NCBI GenBank assembly: GCA_037178675.1
Contig: JAYMGJ010000155.1
Coordinates: 1 to 36,634 of the forward strand
From: Scleroderma bovista
Lineage: Eukaryota > Basidiomycota > Agaricomycetes > Boletales > Sclerodermataceae
Length of the DNA stretch: 36,634 nt
Direction of reading: 5' to 3'
Made by a program: the position numbers and the translations under genes. Positions 11,749 through 20,724 of the stretch are shown here, one piece after another. The notes beneath the pieces are model-generated. The model saw nothing but the letters and a program-made list of their open reading frames with translations. It was not told the DNA's origin and did not search any database. Every line of letters starts with the position of its first letter. Position 1 is the stretch's first letter.

Positions 11749-13392
11749 ATGGACCCAGCACAACAGCGTCCACCCGACTTCACCCAACCGGGCTTCGCCG
11801 GACTAGTAGAACTCACCATGGCAGAAGAATTTTTAAACAGAGAAGAAGCCATCGAACTCTTGAACCAACACTGGGCTGCAAGAGGCGCGGCTGGCTTGCA
11901 ACCGGATAGAGGAGGCGGCCAGAGACCCCCAGACAACAACCCTCAAGAGGATCGTCAACCCAACGAGGGCAATAACGCACAACGTGAACAGCAGAATCAA
12001 CCAGCCGGGCCCAGGCCTCATCCCCCAACCCCTGTCCCTGACGCGAACAAGGACCTCATCACCTTCGACGCGACTGCTCGAGTCGCTTCGACGCTCGCCT
12101 CAAGACCAGCTGATTACGCCATCAAAAGGCTGAGCGACAAGAAACACACCCCTCTGTGGTACTTCACGAGAGAGGGACTACAAGAAGCAGCGCGATCGGT
12201 ACGACGCGCAGACGAGAATGAGACCTTAGCCATCACCCAAGCAGCGGAAGGCAACATGACGGTTCACGCAGCCAACTCTCTCACTGCGTCAAAGAACGCC
12301 AAACTAGACCATTGCCTAACTTACGCAGAATACATGTTCGCAAAGAACCACTTCCTAACGGCTATTGAAAACGCGAAATGGGGCAATGAAGCCCTAGACG
12401 CTTTCAACTGGTTCTTCCATAACCTCAACAACCACCAACTGCGGGAAGAAGGTGACTGCGGCGAACGAGCGTTGCTACATTACGCCTCGCGAGTCCGTCT
12501 AGACTGGCACGACAAGTTAGCGCTAGGCAAAGCATACAACATCGGAATTATAAATGAAGAACTGCTGGCCGAAGTCGCCCGCGAACTCGACGCTCGCGAC
12601 GTAAAGAACGGATTAGACCAGGCACGTCCTCCCCCTCCATTTTCTTCATTAATTTTACTAACCTAGTGTCCACGCCGTTGCTTTCATTCCCCCCCCCTCC
12701 GCTCTTTACACCCGCTGCTGCCATAATGCTGGGACTGGCCCCCCCCCTCTAACACCTCACCAAATAACACCGACGCTGCCTACTGCTGGGATTGGCACCC
12801 CGTATTTAATATTGCTGCTGCTGCCATACTGATGGGACTGGCCCTCCCCCCCCCTCTCCCAATCTCTCTATCGCTCGTCTCAAATGGCTCGTCACTGCCA
12901 ATTACAGTTAGAACAGGCCCGCCATAATAGACACGTGCAACCAGAGCGGGGCCGTGCGTACACTCGTGCCCCTTACCAGCCACCATCCCATTCCCATTCC
13001 CCACCCCCGCATCCAGCCCGAGGCCCTCGCAACCGCTACCGCAGGTCCCGCTCTCAACGAAAGCTTTCGTACTCCCCCCGACGGAGGAGATCAGCATCCC
13101 CACGCAGACGTTCCGGCTCTACACGCTGCAGCCGAAGCAGTGATGGGAAACGGCGTCGTCACTTTCGACCCAAAGCCCCACCGCCCTCTTATGGGACAAA
13201 TTGGAGTCCACACGCTGCACCAGAGACCAGCACGGGCGGCTCCTCAATAAGAGTGGACAAACCCTATGTTGGGACTTCCAGCGTCCTCGCGGATGCTCCA
13301 GCAAGAATCATCTCCACGAATGTTCAGGATGTGGTGACCCCAACCACGGCGCGCAGGGATGCCCCCGCAGCCAACCAGCTGCTTCAGCGTAG
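11749..13392 (+). CDS. DIRS-like element: putative Gag, split by an intron
   Basis: The first part (11749 to about 12615) encodes a helix-rich protein from MDPAQQRPPDFTQPGF with an acidic, proline-rich linker, and shows no known enzyme motif. A second segment in the same frame class (13144-13392) encodes QTLCWDFQRPRGCSSKNHLH followed by a CxxCGDPNHGAQGC knuckle. This C/H cluster is typical of the C-terminus of Gag proteins in fungal DIRS elements. Stops lie between the two segments and the second is read in a frame different from the overlapping RT gene, so an intron spanning roughly 12.62-13.15 kb is likely. Its exact borders are not resolved. The role would be nucleic-acid binding and packaging of element RNA. 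Confidence 0.6.
12726..12847 (+). repeat. Three degenerate copies of a tgctgggactggcccc motif with C-tracts
   Basis: Copies lie at 12726-12747, 12782-12801 and 12828-12847, each with ctg(c/a)tggga(c/t)tggc followed by a run of C. They sit in the region between the two Gag segments, probably inside an intron or leader. Function is unknown. Confidence 0.6.
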
Positions 13393-15220
13393 ACGAACCA
13401 AGGCAGTCACGCCATACCGGGCCGATGGCTGGCAAAGACTTCTGTCTAAATATGGCCTGAATCATAAATACGCACCCATAGTTGACCAGCTGCTGCACGG
13501 ATTCAGCGTACGCGCCCCTGTCATCGCACGCTCCTTTACCCCACCCAACAACCCCTCTATTACATTACACCAAGAAGCTTTTAATACCATCGTGTACAAA
13601 GAGTTTGAGAAAGATCGCTACATAGGTCCCTTTACTCGTAACCAACTGGAACGAACCATTGGGTTCTTCCAGTCTTCCCCCCTAACTATCATCCCTAAAG
13701 CAGGGAAGCCAGGCTGCTTCCGATTAATCCAAAACCTCTCGTACCCGAATATACCTAGTCACAGTGGCATACCCTCCATCAACTCACAAGTTGATTCAGA
13801 CCTTTTCCCTTGCACGTGGGGGACATTTGCCACCACGTGCACACTGATTCACTCCCTTCCCCCAGGCTGCCAAGGTGCGACCTGTGACGTAGCTGAAGCA
13901 TACCACACTGTACCACTGCATCCCTCACAATGGCCAGCCCTAGTAGTTCGAATCGGAGAAAACCCCCCGACTTTTGCAGTTGACACGGCCCTCTGTTTCA
14001 GGTATGGGCCATCAGCAGGTACCTACGGAAGCTTAAGAGATGTCAGCTTAGACATCATGCGCGCAGCAGGTATCGGACCAATCATTGCATGGGTCGACGA
14101 CCACCTTTTCATCAGACTGCCATGCAACCGAGTTCACGAGTACAATTTAACCCGTTCTCGACAGGCAACAGCCATCCGAGCTAATGGTGGCCCCCTGCAA
14201 GACGGCGGACGAATCTGGTTCAAGGGGCAGTGTCTAGCAGACAGCACCCACAAGGAGTTCGCCGAAGACTGCCAGTTCCCTATCCAGGACATGGCAACCG
14301 CCTCAGGGTTTACCTTTGCCACGGAGCATGTCAATTTCATTTCGGACCAGCTTGGCATCCCATGGGAACCCACCAAAGATACCCCTTTCTCCTCGAAGCC
14401 CACTTTCATGGGTTTCGAATGGGATTTAGAAAATAAAACTGTTGTGCTAACACATGGGAAGCGCGACAAGTACCTATCAGCAATAAAGGAGTGGTTTAAA
14501 TCAGCCAAACACACATTGGAAGACGTGCAAAAACTTCACGGATGCTTATCACATGCATCCCTGACCATCCCTGAAGGTAGCGCTTACCTAACATCACTAC
14601 AGGCCATGCTAGGCATCTTCGGCAGCAATCCATTCATGCCTCGCACCCCCCCACGTGGCCTGACAGCTGACCTGCAGTGGTGGTGCAATGCGCTGATCTC
14701 CAGCCCCCCACTTCCCATCCCCCACCATACTCATTCTCTCGACCTCAACGCTTTCTCAGATGCCAGCTCCAGTTTCGGACTGGCAGTCACCATCGGGGAC
14801 AGATGGCGCGCATGGAGGCTCCACAAAGAATGGAAAAGAGATGAGCGAGACATCGGGTGGGCTGAGAGCGTTGCCTTCGAGATGCTAATCCGAATTCTGT
14901 TGACCATTGACTCCTCCAGCACACCGCTCACGGTTTATGGCGATAATCAAGGAGTCGTCGAAGCCTGGCGAAAGGGACGCAGCAACAACAAACCCACCAA
15001 CAGATCCTTCCGATGGATCCACACAATCCTGGTGTCCCCTCCCCGTAGGGTCTTCACAAAGTACATACCCAGTAAAAGAAACCCTGCAGATGGCCCTTCT
15101 CGGGGCAAGTATCCCCCCACCGAACTTGCTCTCCCGCGCATCCCAATCCCCAGTGATATTGCCCATCTCATCTTCGACTTCGACGACCTGCGCTGCGGTC
15201 AATTCTGCATCAAAAATTAA
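12884..15220 (+). CDS. DIRS-like element: reverse transcriptase-RNase H
   Basis: A 778-codon frame whose first ~150 residues are Arg/Ser/Pro-rich and overlap the Gag C-terminus in another frame. The RT domain begins around residue 190 (GWQRLLSKYGLNHKYAPIVD). It carries LTIIPKAGKPGCFRLIQNLS, CDVAEAYHTVPL and the catalytic box IAWVDDHLFI with D405-D406. An RNase H-like domain follows (NAFSDASSSFGLAVTIGD, VYGDNQGVVEAW) and the frame ends near NPADGPSRGKYPP. This RT type, with W-V-D-D and no integrase, and the tyrosine recombinase downstream, place it in the DIRS order. It would copy element RNA into circular DNA. The frame is intact, but the recombinase is not, so the copy is not autonomous. Confidence 0.85.
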   Translation: MARHCQLQLEQARHNRHVQPERGRAYTRAPYQPPSHSHSPPPHPARGPRNRYRRSRSQRKLSYSPRRRRSASPRRRSGSTRCSRSSDGKRRRHFRPKAPPPSYGTNWSPHAAPETSTGGSSIRVDKPYVGTSSVLADAPARIISTNVQDVVTPTTARRDAPAANQLLQRRRTKAVTPYRADGWQRLLSKYGLNHKYAPIVDQLLHGFSVRAPVIARSFTPPNNPSITLHQEAFNTIVYKEFEKDRYIGPFTRNQLERTIGFFQSSPLTIIPKAGKPGCFRLIQNLSYPNIPSHSGIPSINSQVDSDLFPCTWGTFATTCTLIHSLPPGCQGATCDVAEAYHTVPLHPSQWPALVVRIGENPPTFAVDTALCFRYGPSAGTYGSLRDVSLDIMRAAGIGPIIAWVDDHLFIRLPCNRVHEYNLTRSRQATAIRANGGPLQDGGRIWFKGQCLADSTHKEFAEDCQFPIQDMATASGFTFATEHVNFISDQLGIPWEPTKDTPFSSKPTFMGFEWDLENKTVVLTHGKRDKYLSAIKEWFKSAKHTLEDVQKLHGCLSHASLTIPEGSAYLTSLQAMLGIFGSNPFMPRTPPRGLTADLQWWCNALISSPPLPIPHHTHSLDLNAFSDASSSFGLAVTIGDRWRAWRLHKEWKRDERDIGWAESVAFEMLIRILLTIDSSSTPLTVYGDNQGVVEAWRKGRSNNKPTNRSFRWIHTILVSPPRRVFTKYIPSKRNPADGPSRGKYPPTELALPRIPIPSDIAHLIFDFDDLRCGQFCIKN

Positions 15221-15690
15221 TTTCCGCTCGATTCAACCCCTTCCCTCCATCTCCGTTTTGCAGAACAACCAACCATCTCTCTGCTGTGCTAATAACAACC
15301 CTTCTCAGCCCTCTATTCCCCCTTACCCAGCCAACTTAACACCTCGCTCATCAGAATTCCGTCCGCACTGTCCCGCAAAGGACAGGTTAGCCAAATGGGT
15401 CCCCCACCCTGACATATTGCAGAAACTTGGCACGCTAGCAGCTCCCGACCTGCAAGACCGTGTGAAATCGGTCGTAATCCAGGGCTGGTCGGAACAAACC
15501 AGAGCTTCGTACAGCGCGGGCCTTTTAGTTTACCATGTTTTTTGTGATAGCCGGAACATTTCTGAGCAGGAGAGGGCCCCAGCGAGCACTAATCTAATTT
15601 CAATGTTCATATCCATCCTTTCGGGCCTATATTCAGGAAGAACAATCCACAGCTACATATATGGCGTCCGCGCCTGGCATACAGTAAACG
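15090..15690 (+). pseudogene. DIRS-like tyrosine recombinase, truncated by gypsy element A
   Basis: The frame overlaps the end of the RT gene by about 130 bp, from ATG 15090. It encodes the N-terminal core-binding domain of a DIRS/Crypton-like tyrosine recombinase: VIQGWSEQTRASYSAGLLVY, HVFCDSRN, LISMFISILSGLYSGRTIHS and YIYGVRAWHT. The frame then runs into an LTR at 15691, and the catalytic half (R-H-R-Y) is absent. Reading continues to 15938 only as read-through into the LTR. The remainder of this gene should lie on the far side of element A. It is not in the window, since element A is itself truncated. Confidence 0.82.
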
Positions 15691-16371
15691 TGTCAGAATC
15701 GTTTCCTCCGATGAACTCCGACGAGAACGGAGATAAGTACGAAGGGTCGTCAATGACAGGCGGAGGAGATGCGGAAGTGTTTGAGGACTTGGCTTCAGCG
15801 TATGTGCTGCGCCCTTGTGATACCTGCGTCCTCGTATTTTGGAGGACTAAGGAATGGAGAGACGGAGGTCCGACGAAGGTCGGGTTTGCCAGAAGGCAGA
15901 GGGGACAGAGGAGAGTTCGCGGGAGGTATTCAAGCTGATATTCGAACTGAGGGACAATTCCCTCAGCGTGCGGAGTACTTATACTTTACATCGGGAATGT
16001 ACAGTAACCGAGAAGCGGAGAGAAACATAGTGGAGATGTAGGTAAGAGTCTGCGGATGACAAACAGATGAGTAACATACATGGAACGGAGGTCAGTGATA
16101 AGCGTAACGGATCAAAAGTTTAACGGATCACAGCTATTAGTAATCGTTATCTAATCTAAAATGGGAACAAAGGGAACAGGAACAGAAACAGAACGGAGGC
16201 ATACAATAACCGGAGGCGTAGACGCGGAACTATATACTAAAAGGAGACGGAGCGTCAATTGTTGGAGCGGAGATGGATACGTAGCGTCGGAGGTGTGCGA
16301 TTACGATCGGACTTTAGTTTACAACAGACTAGAGGCCTTGCGGAGTCACGAGGCGTCACGCGGTCGTGACA
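15691..16371 (-). repeat. 3' LTR of gypsy element A (681 bp)
   Basis: Read on the minus strand, it starts TGTCACGACC at 16371 and ends GATTCTGACA at 15691, with canonical TG...CA ends like the LTRs of element B (TGTTACGACC...CTTGACA). A polypurine tract abuts its start (16372-16385). The 13-nt gagtacttatact at 15973-15985 is the reverse complement of the TATA-box region of the element B LTR, which supports the relationship. The 5 bp left of it (aaacg) would be the target duplication, but its partner is not in the window. It carries an 8-bp hairpin at 15947-15966. Confidence 0.82.
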
Positions 16372-16385
16372 GTATCCCCCCTTTA
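16372..16385 (-). promoter_or_regulatory. Polypurine tract of element A
   Basis: On the minus strand the sequence TAAAGGGGGGATAC lies directly before the LTR start. It matches the TAAAAGGGGGATAC tract of element B and is the expected primer site for plus-strand DNA synthesis. Confidence 0.75.
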
Positions 16386-16490
16386 GGGCCTGAACCCTTG
16401 AGGGCCTTTGTGCATATGGACTTCACAGGTTTGGCATTGTTCTGCTGAGATAAGCTTCTGATCGGAGTTCGGAAATTTACCGTGGGCGCG

Positions 16491-16497
16491 TATAAGA
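16491..16497 (+). promoter_or_regulatory. TATA box of the element A antisense accessory gene
   Basis: TATAAGA ends 53 bp before the ATG at 16550. The equivalent gene in element B has TATAAAG ending 51 bp before its ATG. Both therefore appear to have their own promoter, outside the LTR and opposite to it. Confidence 0.6.
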
Positions 16498-16549
16498 GTG
16501 CGACACATGTTGTCCGCATTGTTCAAACACCTTGTCCTTCTACCACAAC

Positions 16550-17814
16550 ATGGCTTTCCAACACACCACGACCATCCCCGCCGAGCAGCAGCAACGAGAC
16601 TGGAAGGAAGCAGAAGACCACGAGCTGGTCACCGATTCGGAAGATGACGAAGCCAACGCGACAGCGAAGTTTCTGGAGCATGAGCGGAGGGACATAGCGA
16701 GGAAGGCAGTTGAAGCGGAACAGCGTTGGAAGGTCGAGGAGGCGCGAGCGGAGGTGCAGAAGAGGAAGGAGGTGAGTAGCGAACGTACTGTTCATTGTGT
16801 GATGCTGACGAAAACGTGCCATGACAGGCACGCAGAGCCAAAGAGGCTCGCAAAGCGGAGGAAGCGAGAGCGGAGGCGACTCGCAAGGCGGAGGAAGAAG
16901 CGAAGGCGGAAGCAGCGTGCAAAGCGGAGGAAGAACAGAAGGCGGAGGAGGAGAGAGCGCGCGAGAGACACATCGAGGTGCTGCAGGAGGCGCATATAGA
17001 GCGACAGAGGCAGGAGTTCGAGGCGCGGAAGGCACGGGAGCAACAACGGAGATTGCAGGCGCGAGCAGAGGCCATCGCGGTCACTCAAGGTAGCGGTGGT
17101 GTGACGGTGGTGCCAGCAGTGGCAGCAGACGGGAGGCGTGCCCCATGTGCGCGGTGTCAAGACCACCTCAATAACCCAGCAGGGTGCATGGCCCAGGCGA
17201 AGTCGAAAGCGACGGCGTGCGCGCCATGCCAGGGTGCACGCAAGTCCTGCTCTTGGAGCACAGCAGGGAAAGCGGCGGAGGCTTCCACGGTCGCAGGGAG
17301 TGGGACGGAGAACGGCGGAGCGGCAGCATCAAAACGGGTGGCAAGGAGACGACAGCAGAGCGAGGCGAACACGTCGCCAAAGGGGGCAAGCAAGCGCAAG
17401 AAGGCGCGGAACATGACAGAGGAGGATGAGGTGGACGAAGAGGAGGTATTCGGGGTGCCCCGAGCGATGGCGGAGGAACAGTGCGACGCACTGGGTATGC
17501 TTACCCAGACGCTAGCGCAGCTTGCCAAGCGGATGGGGGCGTCTGAGGCACGAGAGCGAGAGCGGATGGTGATCGAGAGGGAGCGGCTCGAGCTAGAGTG
17601 GGAGCGACTGGAGTTGGAGAGGAGGTGCGCAGCGATGGAAGAAAGGCGGATGGCCGAAATGGACCGAATCATGGTCAAGCGGCGCCAGTTCATCCAGGGG
17701 TCGTCGACGGGGACGACACAAAAGGAGATCGCAGTGGTGGAGCAGGAGGAGGAGAACGGAGCAGATGGAGATGACGAAGAGGGGATGGCGGATGCAGAGG
17801 GAGAGGAGGATTAA
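16550..17814 (+). CDS. Element A antisense accessory protein: coiled coil plus Zn2Cys6-like cluster
   Basis: Two exons (16550-16771 and 16828-17814, intron 56 nt) give 402 residues. The N-terminus is acidic (VTDSEDDEANA). A long Lys/Glu/Ala/Arg coiled coil follows (EARKAEEARAEATRKAEEE), reaching to about residue 160. Then comes a six-cysteine cluster, CARC-x9-C-x10-CAPC-x6-C, a spacing close to the fungal Zn(II)2Cys6 binuclear cluster. After a basic, NLS-like stretch (SKRKKAR) and a second coiled coil (ERERMVIERERLELEWERLE), it ends in an acidic tail. The gene lies between pol and the 3' LTR on the strand opposite pol, exactly as in element B. DNA binding or transcription control is inference from the cysteine spacing only. 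Confidence 0.78.
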
Positions 17815-17933
17815 TGGACTAACTACATATATATTTTTTTTGTTTGTTGTATTTTTGTACTACAATTTTATTTGAATGGGTTGCCTTGTAGATTTCAAAC
17901 GTAACGGAGTGAGTTCGGAGGTGGTGGAGTGAC
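17815..17933. other. Convergent spacer between accessory gene and pol of element A
   Basis: The 119-bp AT-rich spacer (tatatatattttttttg near 17827) separates the stop codons of the accessory gene and pol. It probably holds both polyadenylation regions. Confidence 0.5.
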
Positions 17934-20021
17934 TTAGGCGGACTTGTGCGGACCAGGCTTGCCTGGGTACTTGTGATGGAAATCCTTGACGAGCTCCAAC
18001 GCATGGTTGAGCTCAGTGGCAAGGAGCCACGATGTTTCTTCATCTGTACCGGCGTAGCCAGCCCAGCGGACTAGGTAGAGGAGTTGGCAGTGGCATCTTC
18101 TGCAGTCGATCTTGGAGTCTAGGATTTCTTTGACTTCATATTCGACTTCTCCATCAACTTCGATCGGAGGTGGCGGAGATTGGACGCGATTGGGAATACT
18201 GCTTTGGTGGGAGGTCTTGAGTTGAGACATGTGGAATACTGGGTGCACGGACTTCATGGTGTCGGGGAGTCAGAGCGTGAAGGAGAGCGATCCAGGTTTG
18301 GCTATTATTTCGAAGGGTCCGAAATTCTTATCGGAGAGCTTCTTGGAGGGGCGCGTAGACCTGAAATACTTCGCCTTCACATAGACTTCATCACCTATTT
18401 TAAAATCTGGCGGAGTTGATCTTTTCGCATCTGCGGGGCCTTGGTAGCGCTGTTGGGCAAGGGCCATCTCAGAGCGGAGAAACTCATGGAGTTCTTTGAG
18501 GTCGGAGGTGTATTCTTGAGCATGGGAGGAACTGAGGCCCAAGTCGGAGTTTACTGCGATGTCAGGGTGGTAGCCTTTATTAGCAAAGAAGGGCGAGACA
18601 CCAGTGGTTGCGCTGGGAGAGTTATTAAATGCGAACTCCGCAAGTGGGAGGAGTTCGGCCCAGTTGTCTTGTTGATAATTGCAGTAGATTCGGAGGTACT
18701 GCTCGAGTGTTTGGTTCGTCCGCTCAGTTTGACCATCTCCTTCTGGGTGATAGCCAGAGGTGAAATGTAAGGTCATTCCGAGTGCTTTTCCGAGCGATCG
18801 GAAGAAGTGAGAAACGAACTCCGAACCTCTGTCGGAGGTGACATGGGTGGGTACTCCGTGTTTGGAAAACACATGCACGACAAAGAGCTTGGCAAGCTCA
18901 GGGGAAGTGATGGTGTCGTAGGTCGGAATGAATATTCCTTGCTTCGAGAGGCGGTCCACGACGACTAAGATGGAGGTGAATCCATCGGAGGAGGGTAGTT
19001 GCTCGATGAAGTCCATGGATATGGAATGCCATGGGCGAGCGGGGATCGGAAGTTGTTTTAATAGGCCGTAGGGCCTATGCCTAGGGACCTTAGCACGTCT
19101 GCAGGATGTGCAGGAACTTACGTAGTCTTTTACGAAGGTGCGGACACCTGGCCAGGTATATTCCCGGCGGACTAGTTCCAAAGTGCAGTTTTGGCCGAAG
19201 TGGCCGGAGAGCAGGTGGTCGTGCTTGTAGCGGAGGACTCTGAGGCGGAGATCATTAGCATCCGGCACGTAGATCCTATCATCAAGGTGGAGTAGGCCAG
19301 CGGAGTCTGATGACCACCGAGAATCAGATGAGTCGGACTTGTGGCTGAGCGCGACGGGATCAGAGGGGAGAGCTGCGAGGATGTCTTTGTGGAGTTGCTC
19401 CACGTTGATGAGGATGGCAGCGCGGATTGCCGGAGTGAGGAGAATTGTTGCCCTAAGGGAGGATGCGAGTTGTTCTTGGGTGAACATGGGTCGGAGGTTG
19501 TGTGGGTTGACCCGAGCGTAGTCCCTATCCCCCTCTTTTGGGTAGACGTCCCAGCGTCTAGTGAGGGCATCAGGCTTAGCTCCGAGGCGTCCAGGGCGGA
19601 AGCGGATGGCGAGGTTGAACTGGGAGAGGTACTCCGACCAGCGGGCTTGACGGCGGGTCAAGACCTTGGAGCTGGAGAAATATTCCAAGTTCTTGTGGTC
19701 GGTGACCACATCAACCGGAGTGGCGGAGCCCTCAAGGTAGTGTCGCCAGTGCTTAAAAGCCTCGAAAATGGCCAAAAGCTCCTTGTCGTGGGTGTCATAA
19801 TTCAGCTCCAGAGCAGACAGAGTGTGCAAGTAGTACGCAACAGGGCGGAGGACCTCGTCGGAGCCAGTGATGGAAAGGATTCCAGCGATGGCGTAGTCCG
19901 AAGCATCGGTCTCCACAGTCAGCGGAGAGTCAGGGACCCAGTGGGTAAGGATGGGAGCGGAGGTGAAGGCCTTCTTCAGGAGGTTAAAGGCGGAGCGACA
20001 GTCCTCACCAAAATTCCAAGG
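17934..20021 (-). pseudogene. Gypsy element A pol, 3' part: RNase H, integrase, chromodomain
   Basis: Reading leftward from the insertion point of element B at 20021, the frame starts at WNFGEDCRSAF, just after the RT. It carries RNase H ([22 protein letters not shown]), the HHCC integrase zinc finger (HLLSGHFGQN ... CTSCRRAK) and the integrase core D (SMDFIEQLP), D (TSDRGSEF) and E (GDGQTERTNQ). The chromodomain tail (EVDGEVEYEVKEILDS ... LLYLVRW) ends at 17934. One in-frame TGA at 18272-18270 interrupts it just before LPDTMKSVHPV. Element B has Arg (CGT) at this codon, so CGA to TGA is the likely change. The 5' part continues at 28712-27917. Confidence 0.9.
20017..20021. repeat. Target-site duplication caagg, left copy
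   Basis: caagg directly precedes the LTR start of element B and recurs directly after the right LTR at 27912-27916. Five bp is the usual length for Ty3/gypsy integrases. Confidence 0.9.
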
Positions 20022-20392
20022 TGTTACGACCATGCCCAACTCCGGGTCTTATCCGGTCACTCCGGTCGCATCGCAACTCTACAGCTCAACTCCGGTCACT
20101 CAACACTTACTCCGGTCACGCTCGCGCAGATATGCCTCCGTTAAGTACGACCCTTGGACTATCCTCTATTCGCTCGTTACCACACCTCGCCATTTACCCT
20201 GCCTTGACGTGAGTTCTCTGTGAACTCGATATATCCTATACCTTGTAGCATTTTCACCGGACCTGATTTATTTTACCCGGACCTGACTTTATTTTTATCG
20301 GACCTGACCTAGTACTTTCTCCGGTTGTCCCTTGTCCGTCTTTCAGGCTGTTTACTTGTCACCGTATATACTCGACCCTAGTTCTTACTTAG

Positions 20393-20398
20393 TATAAG
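20393..20398 (+). promoter_or_regulatory. LTR TATA box of element B
   Basis: TATAAG, with a surrounding 13-nt agtataagtactc that is conserved in the LTR of element A. It sits 33 bp before the 10-mer that pairs with the primer-binding site, the expected distance to a transcription start. Confidence 0.7.
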
Positions 20399-20425
20399 TA
20401 CTCTGTAGTTTATCCTGTACTCCTC

Positions 20426-20435
20426 AGTCTGAAAT
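20426..20435 (+). promoter_or_regulatory. Predicted self-primer (5' end of element B RNA)
   Basis: agtctgaaat is the exact reverse complement of atttcagact at 20657-20666 just after the LTR. In Tf1/sushi-type elements the first nucleotides of the RNA fold onto the primer-binding site and are cut to prime reverse transcription. The position relative to the TATA box fits this. Confidence 0.65.
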
Positions 20436-20656
20436 CATCTAAGTCACTACTCCTGATCCTCTGTCCGTCTCCGTCTCTATCTCTGTCTGACCGGAACCTA
20501 CGCAAGGGATCAACGCTCGCCGTCCTTGTCGTTGAATCCAAACGGTCACAACTCCGGCCCGGGCTAACCTCTGCCCAAACCTCTGACCTCCCCTCTCGTC
20601 CGCTTTCGTCCGGACTTGACCGGACCCCCTACCGGAGTAGACCCGGACTTGACAGT

Positions 20657-20666
20657 ATTTCAGACT
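20657..20666 (+). promoter_or_regulatory. Predicted primer-binding site of element B
   Basis: atttcagact begins 2 nt after the LTR end and pairs over all 10 nt with 20426-20435. I did not recognise complementarity to a tRNA 3' end (no TGG at the start). Confidence 0.65.
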
Positions 20667-20724
20667 CACACTTGTGTGGGTTCACTGTCCCAAACCTCGT
20701 ACACATATCCTGTCCAGTTTCCTT

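Larger units (their letters stand above)
11749..15690 (+). mobile_element. DIRS-like retrotransposon, 3'-truncated
   Basis: Gag, RT-RNase H and the start of a tyrosine recombinase follow each other on the plus strand, the standard DIRS order. Its left terminus is not recognised. The pyrimidine-rich leader at about 11600-11748 may belong to it. It lies immediately upstream of the GTPase gene, in head-to-head orientation, and was later interrupted by element A. Confidence 0.8.
20022..20654 (+). repeat. 5' LTR of element B (633 bp)
   Basis: It runs TGTTACGACC...GGACTTGACA. The inferred layout is U3 20022-20425, with R/U5 from 20426. TATAAG lies at 20393 and the predicted RNA start is 33 bp further on. 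It differs from the right LTR at 20484 (T against C) and 20519 (G against A), both within CpG dinucleotides. Confidence 0.95.

Noticed and set aside
16523..17166. Long minus-strand frames opposite the element A accessory gene
   Set aside because: They are mirror frames of the Lys/Glu/Ala-rich plus-strand gene (Ser/Pro/Leu-rich, no splice structure).
19341..20144. 267-codon plus-strand frame opposite the element A pol
   Set aside because: It is antisense to a recognised RNase H-integrase region and crosses the element B boundary, so it is a chance frame.
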